Source: Stratiolaelaps scimitus (lineage: Eukaryota; Arthropoda; Arachnida; Mesostigmata; Laelapidae). Taken from it: 64,000 nt of DNA. Positions 25,728 to 38,005 of the stretch are shown here, one piece after another. The stretch spans positions 26,777,501 through 26,841,500 of the forward strand of contig JABWDB010000001.1 of the NCBI GenBank assembly GCA_019614645.1. Direction: 5' to 3'. Both the position numbers and the translations under genes were made by a program. How positions within the stretch are numbered: position 1 is the stretch's first letter; each line of letters opens with the position of its first letter. Below the pieces are notes generated by a model, which made no database searches, had not been told where the DNA came from, and worked only from the letters and a program-made list of their open reading frames with translations.

Positions 25728-28700
25728 CTGAAAGATGGATCAGTTAGATATATAGACAGTTAGTTAAGTAAGTGACCAATGTTTGATCAATAAATACGAC
25801 TGGAATCGACTGCACGTGTCGCGTGTTAGATGGCACGCATGCACATTTTTCTGAAGGTAAATTGTCTAACAAAATACAGATATATGTTTTCGCATCGTAT
25901 GTGCGTAAATCATTGCTCGAAAATGTTCATATATAATACATCGTTCTCTCATTACATCGAGTGGGCATTTGACACAGACAACATATTACAATGGTTAGAT
26001 GCTATTCGACCATCGATTTACAATGGTGATGGCCCATTGTAATAAGTACGGCGACGATCGAAATCGATTTTTCTAGTCAGTGGCAACGATTCTCGTTTCA
26101 ACAGAAGAGCTAAAATGGGTCGGGGTCAGGGTGTACCATTTATGAGGTGCTTATATTCGCTTTCGATTTTAACCGAGTGCTCGAACATCTCCTTGGCCGC
26201 TTTTGTCGTCATCTTCTCGGTGAGATATCGGCAGTCCTTCACCTCACGGATCTGCTTCGTCGACTTGAACTTAATAAAGACCACAATCGGATAGATTTGG
26301 CACTTCTTTAAGCGCTCTATGATCACATCTAGGCTTAAGCTCACGTCCAAAAACGCGTGACTCTGCAAACGAACACGAGAGTGAGGAGGAACATCACATA
26401 GAGATAGATATAATATTAGAAGACATCAAATATAATGAATTATACGTAACAAAAAGATAGCGCACTAATAAAACTAGCGGGTTCGTTATGCCTCTGCCAC
26501 CATTATTTACTGTGTTGTTTATTGCTCATGAACCCATAATAATAATAATGATATTGAAAATAATAATAATAATAATATATAATTGAAATGACACTTTCCA
26601 CTTGTAAAATTCTAAAATAAATAATTGGTCTGAACAACAGCTGTGATGCTTGCTCGTATCTATCTGTTCATTGAATCATCCTTCGAGTCCTGACAATGTC
26701 TCTGCTTAACCCATAGCATACACAATTGCCGTAGATAAAATTCGTCCTTTAACATTAAACCATTGTGGGACGGTGACAAAGATTCCCCCAGGGACGATTT
26801 CCAATTCGCCAGTTAAAAGGTTGTTATCATAACGATGAAAAACAGCACGCCTTGACAAAACCAACCGACCCGTGAAAACTAGTTGTCCCAACTGTTTATA
26901 CCTGTTCGCAAATCGCTTTAATGGCACTGATGGTGGTGCATTCGAAGTGAGAGCCTCTCCTTTGGAAATCCAGAATTTTGAGCTCGCTGACGCCCTTCTC
27001 CATGAGCTGTGGTGTGCCGCGCATGGCTTCCGCTAGGCATCGCTGGAACATGTCCGGATAGTCCTGTTCTAGCTTCTCCATTACGGCGTCGTTCAACGGC
27101 CCAATGAGAATCACAGGCCGAAAGCTCGTATCTGTGAAGTAGACGCCGTTTCAGAACATGATGACAATGCAACGGTGACACGATCGTCGGTCGTCATTGT
27201 GACGTACCGAATGCAATAACGGATTGAAATAAAGCAAAAAAAAAAATCGTACACAATGGAAAAAAATTCTCTCGCGCGATCACGGCGAGCTCACCGTCTC
27301 ATCGAGATCACCTGTTGTTGCTGTTAGAATGTATGAGCACGCCGCGCGCAATCAATGACAAATGCTCAACCTCTCGGTCCCTCGTCGATCTGCCCTCCCC
27401 AAGAAAAATTGTTGCTCAACCAAGTTCGTTAGCCAGTTCGGCTGTGCCCATCTATGTGATGCTGTTATACGTATCGTGCAGCTTAAATGTAGCTTACAGC
27501 AAAGCTTCTCGACCCGCTGATAGGTTAGCGGCGGGAGCAATTCATCGGCAGCGAGCATCGATGCTGCCGAATCAGCGGAGTAACTTGAAGAGTTAATTGA
27601 TGCGTCAGAGTAGGCAGCGATCTCGCGGGTGCTCGCGTTCTTCGAGCGGCGCCGAAAGAAGCTTCGGCGGGCCGAACCTCTCCTTCCGGCTTCGTCGGCC
27701 GCCATGTCGAGCAGGGAGCGCCTCAGCACCAGCTCTTCCTCGGCTTTGTATCGTGACGGAATAAATCCGCACCGCGATTTCCGTCCCTCCTGGTCGACTA
27801 GCCAGGCGCGCCACAGACCATTCACGCCTGTTGACGGTGAGTGTGCCACGCACAACGACGACAACAACGACCGAAAAGGACAACAACAACAACAACAACA
27901 ACAATGAATTGAATGGAGCAAATTGCCGAAAATAATAGCAACACATCGATCATATGTTAGGTACATAGAGAATAGAGAAGACATCGAATCAATGAAACGA
28001 ATTTGACCGAAAACATCGATAGCCACCATCTTGCCTTTATATATATATATATATATACATATATATATTACGTTCATAAGAGCAGCGTATGTATTTCCTC
28101 CACCATCAGTTCGATACATACGGCCGTAATAATATGCGATAATAACAATATATATATATATATAATATTTGCACCGTTTTTTCCGAACTATTATACACTG
28201 ACCTTTATACATGGTATTATCAACGAAGAACACGTCGTCCTTCTTGATAGGCAGCGATCCATCAGTGGCAGGCCGGTCGAAAAGAGCGCGAACATAAAAC
28301 GCATCGCCACTGCCGTACTCCTGAATTTCCATGTACCTCTCCATGTTCTCCTGGACAAGCACCTTCAGCTGCGCGCTCTCGCCCGTCGGTTTAGCGAGTT
28401 CCGAGGCTGCATCTTCCGCGGTGAAGTTACGTAGATCGATTCCGTTGTACTCGAGAATCTGATCGCCGGGTCGCAGGCCAGCGGCTGCGGGCGAGTCCGG
28501 CTCTACCGAGTGCACGAATATACCGACAGCATTGCCGCCCAGCAGGGTGATGCCGAGGTTAGAGCTGCTGGGCTTGTTCAGCACGACGACACGGGGCTCG
28601 GTGGTCTTCGTCGAATCGCGGGGCGCACCGCCCTTGTTACCGCCCACGACGGCGGCGCCGCCCCCGCTCCCGCCGCTAGAGGCACCGACGCCGGCGCCAA

Positions 28701-31700
28701 TAGCGGTCGATTCGCGTTTGCTGCTCCCGACGCTGGCTACACCACCTGCCGCGGCAGCGGCCGCCACCTTCGAGTGACCGCCGTGAGCCTGCAGCTGCTG
28801 AGGGAGATAAACAGCGCCGGCCGCAGCAGCGGCGGCGGCGGCTGCTGCCCCGCCCCCGCTGCCGCCCTTGTGGCTGCTCCGAGTGAGCGTTGAGCTTCCA
28901 CCGCCCGATGAAAGGTCGTCATTCGAGCGGCTTCGAGTCTCCCGTGCGTCGACGCGTACGTTTTGCCCAGCGGCTGCCGGGCTGCGATGTCGTTTTGTGG
29001 CGCTACTGCTGCTACTACCACCACCACCACCGCCACTGCCGCCACTACCACCGGCACTGACGACGACTCCGCCACCGGTGGCGCTCATCGAGTTGCCACC
29101 AGTGGCTCCACCGCCGCTGCTGTTGCTGCTGGTCGTCGTCACCGACTGATTCTGTCGGTACTGGGATTTCGGCGAGGCATGCGGTGTATCCGGCGGACTT
29201 TCGCTCGCGCTGCTGCTTGCACCGCCTGGCGTACAGCAACCCTCGCGGTATTTGTCGGGGTTGAATTGCACTAGCATCGTCATACTGTCACGGCACTGCC
29301 GAAGCACGTTGGCCGCCAGTTGATAGGTCGCGTTGCGCATGTTAATGCCGCACACCTCGAGGAGCTGATCGCCGATCTGTAGGCCAGCCTTGTCTGCTAG
29401 CGAGTTCTCGGTCACGGACGATACAAAGATGCTTTGTCCCGTGCCGGCCTTGATTTGGATTCCCAGGGGTTCCTTGCTCTTTTCGATTATAATTCTGCAA
29501 CGTAGGAACAGCAAGCCAACAAAACAGCAATCGGTAAACAACAGCAATCAACAATGGTATAATCATCATCAGCAACAACAACAACAGCACATCGACGAAC
29601 AATAGCTCACAAACGTGTAGAACAGTGTGAAGGCCTATCAATGTATATATCTATCCATCAGATGTTATGTTATCTCACACCAGCAACGTATGTATGCCAA
29701 CGGACATACGTAGATTTATACGTAACTTTCTCTATCGAGGCACAGATTGTGCATGATATCGCGTAGCTCAACCTGTAGTAAATAGGTACGTATACATAAT
29801 ACATTGTCTGTATGTCATGTGGATGATCGGTAGGATTGAGCAGGCGCGAACACTTGGCCGGGGAAAGGACAGCAGTGCCTTGGAGATGTAGTAACACATT
29901 GCCTCGATAATGAACTAATGACGAACTACCGATAACGATGCATATTTCGCCAAGATATATGCACGTTCTTCATTATTTCACTGATCACTCGTGCACAGAT
30001 GAACGCATACATGCAGATACCCAGACACGCCACTCATCGTAGCGCCAAATGGCCCTCCGCAGGCTCATGAACAGGACAGGTCGTCCAACGTTCACTAATT
30101 GTCCTTTACAGACCCAAGTGAAGGACATGTCGAGGGAGCCATCATCGGGCAGCAGAGCCGCAACAAAATAGTTTCCAGCTGTATGGCACGATAGCAAAGG
30201 AAGCCATCTGACGGACATACGAAGCATATGACCCAAGGTGGCCATGGGGGTAAAGAAAATGTGTTTATGCTGGTACTCCCCGCGAGACTGCTTGAACATT
30301 GTTTTACTTCGAATCGTGTACAGGTATGTTTGTTCCCGTTATATATATATATATATATATTGTTTTTATAATGGTCTAACTGGTGTTATTCTATGCTAAG
30401 TTTATATTGGCATCATGTGCCTACGTACTTGCCTTCACTGTCAGCTCATCGCCTGATTTACATGACCATGACCTACCCTCAAGGACTACTTCGTCATCTG
30501 CGCATCTGCAGCAGCAGCGTTCGCTTACCTGCGTGTATCGCCCGCCTTGGGCTTCCGATTCTTCGGGTTGAGTTCGATATCTCCGCCCGACGAGTTGATG
30601 AGCTCCACGGTCAACGCCGGCTGTAAAGGTGAAGCTGGCCGATGTTGGTGTTCCCGGTCAATGCTACCGGTGGACACCCGTCCCGCAGACGAGCTTACAC
30701 TGGGAGTCGAAGGAATCCTGATGCGTTGCTGTCGCTTGGGGAACGTGGCGAGACCGGCGATTGACACTCCAACATCAACGGCCATCGTCGGCATCCCACC
30801 AATGCCGGCGCCACCGATTCCACCGCCCGCCGCACGCATCAGGCCCACGTGCGCTCCGTGCACGTGGGCATGAGCCCCACCGAGCGCTCCGAGATCGGCG
30901 TGCAACGGCGGGACGGGAGGCCCGTGCGGTGCCGGGTACGGCGCTCCGTGAAAGTGGCCAAACTCGAGTCCATACGTTGGGCTGTACGACGTCTGATACG
31001 CCGCCAGGGACGAGGGACACGGCGACGGTGTATAACTGCCGCCTTGGGTCGATTGCCAGGCGTAAGGTCCCGTCCGCGAAGCATTCGTAATCACAGACGA
31101 GCCAACAATCGAAATACAGAGACAAATTAACAAGGCAACCAACACACACACGCATAGGTACCAATACGACGGTGAAGGGATGGGGTAACTGACTGAGGAA
31201 GTTTTGAGCTATTAACGCTGTATCATTGAAAATCGACACATAGGACATAGTGAAAATGGCAACGAACATACATAGATACACAACTGTGGGTCGCTTCTAA
31301 TTATCATCAATGTGAATCTGGTAAGCGAAAAGGATAATTATTAATCCTTAGTTAAAGACACATATAAGTATCGTAGGTCTGCCCATTGAACAGCTATTCG
31401 GTACATGATTTTCTCATCACTCTGTCATCGCGGGATCATACGTACTCTTGGTCTCTTCCCTCACCTGAGTAATGGCTGCTGTCCTTTATACCGTACCCGG
31501 TGGACGGTGTGAACGTGTTCGTTGATGAGGACTCGGCTCCTGTGCTGAGGAGCGAGTCGCCACTGCGTGACATGTAGGGTCCAGGCCCCGGAGGACAGCA
31601 AACGGGACCAACGTGTCCTGCCGCCGACATGGCGTGCCTTGTGCTGTGGCTGCTGCCCCCGGTCGTGTAGTAGTTCGGATATAGAGGGTTGTGAGCCCCT

Positions 31701-34542
31701 CCATGGCCGCCGTGGTGAGCGGCCGCGCTGTGTGCGCCATGACCTCCAAGGGCCCCATGTGGGTTGAGCGGGTTAAGCGGGTTCAGCGGGTTTAGGGAGT
31801 TAAGGGCCGGTGGTCCCAACGGGGCTGGGAGAATCATTTCATAGGCGGGGTCTTTCAGCCCGCCACCTCCTGCTGAATGCGCTCCATAATGGCTTCCGTA
31901 ACCCCCGTCGAGGGTCGAGGCCGTATAGTGAGCAGAGCGTGGACGCGCGGACACTTGCATAGATGAGGTCTAGTGGGATTCATTAAGAACAAAGGTACGT
32001 ACAGTCAGCGAGATATAGAGAGAACGAGAGAGAGAGAAAGAGAGAGAGAAAAATTGTTGGCAATTAACAACGTATGAGTAGGCTTTGATGAGAGGATGAA
32101 AAGGATTATGATGGACGCAATAACCATCATAATGTTACGTCAATTCATTTTCGCATTTCGCCTAACTCACGCACATCGTCTGTACGCAATACGAGAAAAA
32201 ATAGATAAGCAGTTATTAATAACGCTGATTATTCGAATACGGAAAATCAGACGATGCGAATCATCACGTACACGCGATATCATCATTTTCGCGTTCCGGC
32301 GAAAAACCACTACTAGCATCTCGCATCATGTCTAGTCATCGATTCAGCTAATACGGTTATTAACTTTACCAGGAGGAGAGCAACAGCAACAATAACAACA
32401 ACGATTGCATAACAGAAACAGGCCGTCAACGGGCTACACTCACTTGAGCAGTGACAAGACCGGAAGATCCATTGACAGCCAGTGGCTTTGAATGCGGTCT
32501 GGGAGTGGTCATACTGTAGTATCGATCTTGCGAGTGATTCCTCGAACTTGGTGCCGTCTGCACTAAACTGTTGAAGTCTCTGAGAATCTCGGAGGACGTC
32601 TGAGGGACATACGTTTCCATCTTGATTGGGGAGCTTCCACTAGAAACGGGGCTGGAATCGGAGCTCGAGTGGTAGAACTGTTTCGGGATCGACTTACGCT
32701 CTTTCCGTTTGTGCGTTGGCTGCAACGTGTTAACGTTCAGTGCGGCCTTGTCGCCCCCTTGCAGCTGATGCTCGGCTAGAGCGCCCTTGTACTTCGGCCA
32801 AGTTCCGCCGTTGTTCGGGGCGCTACTAGTCCCCCGGTGGTTCTCCTTGCTACTACTAGTGCTCAATCCCTTGTGACTCTTAGCCGATTTCCGCTCGCTA
32901 GAGAACCGATCAATGACAGAGTCGAGCTCGAAGATCGCCTCCTTTGGGTCATTGCTACTCTGTATCGTGGACAACGGCCGGGCAGACTTCTTCTCACCGA
33001 ATATCTTGTTCTTAGCGCGGTCTAGTAAAGTGTTCGATGCCTTCTTCTCAGATGGCGATGCCAATGTTTTCGCGAGCTTTTCGTCCGTTTGGACGCACGC
33101 CGAGCTAAACTTTTTCGGAGTGGTGTTCGCCGATCGATCCTTGGTATCATCGTTACTTTTGCTACTGCTGACAGAATTGCCAAATCGACAAACTTGCAAT
33201 TGGAATCGGCCAGGCTTATCGAGCTTGTCGAGAGCAAGTTGCATATCGGTGACGACCTGTCCGTCGATACTGAGGATTCGGTCTCCTGGCTGTAGCACTT
33301 GCGCCCCCGGCGTACCGGGCACCGTTTGAGCGACGTACACACCGGCTTCGAGTACGAGTCCATGTGTCTCCTTTTCAGGGACCTGTAGTTCACAGAAGAA
33401 ATAGCCCCTTCTAGTGGAATGCTTATGCTGAGAGCTGGCTCTACGCTTCACCTCCAGCTTGAGGTAGTCGGTAGCCTTCTGTAGCATCTCCTGCGCGACG
33501 TGAGCTCCCATCTGGAATACACTCGCCCCGTTGATCTTGATAATCTGATCCTGTAGCAGGAGCTTTCCGTCGGCGGGACCCCCGGCTTCGATTCGGGAAA
33601 CCCACAGGGTGTCATTGCTTTTGCACGTCTCAAACCCTCCACCGTTCTCCGATCCATCGAGCTTCTATAATGTTAGAAGGAAATATCAACAGAGAGAAAG
33701 AGAGACACACCCACATATTTCAATTAAGTTTAATGTAACCAATAACATCTGCGATACCATTGAATAGCTAGCAGCTGCTTAATGATATCAGCATGTAACG
33801 TATATTCTCCCCCTAAATATATATATATATATATATATATCTAGAGAGCGAGAGAGAGTCCACGACGGATCTGACTGTTTTAACTACTTTTTGTAAATGT
33901 GCTTGGTCTGACGAGACACTGTTCCCTAAAAAAAGACACCCCTATAAAAAATAACATTTTTTCATATCCAAAAATGCAAAACACACATTCGACTGATAGG
34001 CGGCAGCTGTTATAAAGCACTACCGCGGACGTTAGATGTTAGCTGACAGTCAGCCCGAAAACCTTTTTTTTTTGTTATAATCTGGGTATCAGGCGTGAAC
34101 AGCCGCGCTAGGATCTCACTTACTCAGACAGATTGGTCTGCCAGCAATTCGGCCAAGCTAATTCATGCAACGATCAAGATGCACTCAAAACAAGGATTCT
34201 CCCAAATAGTATACAACAAGGAAGGGGAATTTCAAAAATCGTGAAAATACATATGACCAAAAATAAATTAAAGACAGCAACTAACAAGTGATCACAACTG
34301 AATGAGAAAATCCACGTGAGAACAAAAACCGATATACAATGGCCTGAGCTATGTAACTCCCAGTTCGAATGGAGTAGCCCATAAGCACATCGACGAACAG
34401 AAGCCAGATGATCTCTCTGTATACATACATATATATATATATATATATATGGAGAGAGAGAGAGAGAGATCATGTAACTCCCAGTTCCAATGGAGTAGCT
34501 TATAAGCATAGCGACTAACAGGAGCCACACGATCTCTCTCTC

Positions 34543-34628
<86 letters not shown>

Positions 34629-37600
34629 CATACATATATACATACGCCACAATATCAGCCACCAGTTTGAGCAGTCGATGTAGAGGATACCCACCAGTTT
34701 GACGGTTTTCGTGCTTGTTTCGAACTCCTCCATGATATCGATAGCTGAGTCCTTGCTTAGCGCCACTCCTAGCTGCATTTGGCGTAGTTCGTTGAGTTCT
34801 TTGTTCGCCTGCCTCTTGGCATCGTCCGAGTCCCTGAGGGCTTCCGCCAACTCCGAAACCGCACGATCGCGTTCTTTCCGCAGGCGGTCGCAGAGTGCCC
34901 GGATGCTCTCTCTCTCGAGTACGATCTTGTCACGCTCGCTGAACGCCCAGTCACGTCTCCGCTTGCTTACTTCGGCCTCCTGCACATTTCGACGCGGCAC
35001 GGCAGCACACAGACAAAATACACACATCCATTGGAAGAGAGAGAGAGACACACATACGCCGAACCCAACATAAATAGACAATAACAACAACTATAGGCAG
35101 ACAGAGAGACGCGATGCGATCGAATTTGAATTGTCATTGTCCCCCGTTGAACGGCGGTCGAGACTTGTGGTCGACTATTGCGGTTGCTCGCATCGCTCGT
35201 GTCACCGAAACGGATACACTTCCGTTTCCCGCTAGCGGTACCGCTCGTTGTTACGGACGCCGATATCAAATCGTTTTGGCACTCAGATGCATTTGTCGGT
35301 CTGCCTATTGATTTGTTTAACCCATTTATTTCGTTAATGCGTGGCTATTTCTCCACGATACGTTCATTCTACATTGTATAATACGTTAATGTAACCCAGT
35401 CCCACTGTCGACAATTACATTCGCCTCCCGCTATGAACTACATATATATATATATATATATATAAATATATATAACACCTCTAATTATAATCGCCGCCTA
35501 CCTGCTGGGCTTCGGTGAGTTCATTTTTGAGCTTGTTCACTTCTTTGTGGAGCGCCTCAATCTGATCCTTATAAGCTTGCGAATCCTGCTCATGCTGCTT
35601 CTGCAGTGGGGAGCACTCTCGGAGTTGGTTGCACTCCTTGAGTGCACGATCTCGATCCTGTAGCGCCGAGGCAATCTCCCTCTTCAGGCCTTCATTCTCG
35701 TCCTGTAGGCTCTTGATCTTATTCTCACGTGTCGACAGTTCGCTATTCTTCGTTGCCAGTTCCTCTTGGAACTTCTCCATTTCCTTGTGTACACTATCCC
35801 GCTCGCTCATGATTAACGCGTACTCCTGCACGGCGGCGTTACGTTCCTCCGTGAGCCGGTTCAGGTCCTTGCCAGCCTTCAGCCGGATGGCCATTGCCTG
35901 ATTGATCTCCTTCATGGCATCGTCACGCTGCTGCTGAGTCCTCTGGAGTTGCTCGCGCGCGTCGTTACGTTCTCTGAGAGCGTTGTCCCACTGTCGGATG
36001 GCGGCCCCGCACTGCTGCTGCAGTCCCGCGCATTCGCGGAGCGCTGCGTCGCGATCGCGTTTCGCATCGTCAAGCTGCTTCTTAAGACGAGCCATATCCT
36101 CTTGCGAGAGTTCCATCTTCGAAACATGCGATGAGTGTACCTGTGTCACGGAGGAAAGTCACAATAACGTCAATGAGATCTTAACATAAAAAAAACAGTA
36201 ATATATACGAGTATATATTGTTCATTAGTAACGCGAGTAAATAATGAACGCGCGAGCAAGCGAGCGAGCGAACGAACATTGGCAATTAGGATTGTCAACT
36301 AGCGACTCTCTGCCACTAAGTACGAGGCCGCATGGGAACGCACGTAAGCGTACTGAGATGCATAGTCCTTCATTTTAAAGCAATTCATACAGGAAGAGAC
36401 ATCTCAGAAGGCAGCGGTAACGAGGCCGAACGTTACAGCGAAATGGCGAAATGGATTCGAAATCGCGTATGGTCAAAAGAAGAGAAACATCACGATTTAT
36501 TGCTCATTGTAAAGCGGTAGAGCCGATTTACTTTTTCGCAACACTTCGTAGAAGAAATGCCTCTCCCGGGTGGATTTCGTTTGCTCCCAATAGAAGACAG
36601 AAATAACTACTAGATTTTGGTGAGAGATTCGGAGGCTATTAGCGACTAGCCTTTTGGACGCAACGATTGCGCCGATTAAATATATGTGGGACTACTGAAT
36701 CAACGACGTTCACTGTTCCCTGTTCATCTCACGATCAGCGGGAGATGTCAGCGCAACTAATAAGTTCGTTCATTTTAACTAAGGGTTGCTTTTGAGTACG
36801 GGTTTATTAACGATGAGTTTGTTCATTGATTCGGACGTACTTGATCGAAGCTTCACCTGATCACATTTAGCTGGTATATACACAGCACAGTTAGAGGATC
36901 GGCGCGAGGTTTGTTTTTTCCACCATATGACCACATTTTAATGAAAATAATAAAGCGTTGTTTCGCAATGACGACACTTCCTTGATTAGCTTCCATGGCT
37001 TAACTGGCGCAAGAACGCTCATATGCGAACCCGCTCACTGCAACAGTCCGACATCACGCGCTAATTCCTGCCTTCGATCATAGCTCTCATCCGTGTATTG
37101 CCGATACACACCAATCTGTTGCATTATCAGCCATGGGTCGCTCTACGGTTACATGTGCAATGTGTCTAGGACGTTGATGTCCAGCTAGAACATGCACTAT
37201 CATTTTGGTTTCACGGTATTCCCTGCCACCCATGTTTGGTTAATAAGCAGATGACTGTTACCGAAATTGTAAACGTTACAAGAAACATGTATTTGGGCGA
37301 TTTCGCCTTCCGCTTACGGGAGACATGATTCTACAGTACTCTATACGGAATCGATCCAATATTGAGATGGCGGTAGAGGCGGGGTTCATCGTGAGAAAAT
37401 GGCTGAGAAGATTCCCTCGCCAATATCTTAAAATCGAGCATAAACCTTAATGTAGTCGTTATGGATGCTTTTTCTGGTTTCTGGTGGTTTCTTCTACTAG
37501 AGCAAATAGGCCTCGGTTTATTTTAATTTCTGTATTTTTATCAGAAACGCTCTTCATTAAATTCATCACTGGCTCCTATCTACAATTTAAACCTCAGATC

Positions 37601-37962
37601 TATATTGACAAATCCGCAAGTAATCCTATGTACCCTGCAGAATTAGAACCAGATACCCAACGGTTTGAAGTCCCCTTCGTTACTCCTGCGCCATCCCGAT
37701 GGATAGATTAAACTAATAGATCACGTTTGTGTTCAACACCTATCGGATGATTGCAGCCCAGCACGATTGATTGTTGGTGCTATGCAACCCATCTGACAGT
37801 ATATATTATATAGATAACTATGCGGAAGCATTAATAAGATATATATATATGTATAGTGGGCAGCATCATACCCAGCAAAACGGTATGAATTACCTTATCA
37901 GCCATCAACTATTTTTCTCGCAAAAGCTGTTGTCCGCCTCAATCTAAAGCAGGACGAGAGAA

Positions 37963-38005
<43 letters not shown>

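Larger units (their letters stand above)
33665..34694 (-). other. Dlg5 intron 4 with duplicated block and the longest TA array
   Basis: The donor GTGGGT is at 34694 and the acceptor ATTATAG at 33665. The intron contains a 121-bp tandem duplication (34351 and 34472), each copy followed by a TA array, one of which is the longest in the window (about 34551-34622). Another TA array lies at 33820-33841, followed by a GA run. Frames here encoding Tyr-Ile runs are artefacts of these repeats. Confidence 0.85.

Noticed and set aside
26706..26927. 73-codon frame continuing past Dlg5 exon 10
   Set aside because: Lies in the intron between the two GK exons and is out of the exon frame; GK continuity requires splicing to 26362.
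28003..29274. Long plus-strand frames opposite Dlg5 exon 8
   Set aside because: Complement of the Gly/Ala/Ser-rich linker and PDZ4 coding sequence; shadows of the real exon.
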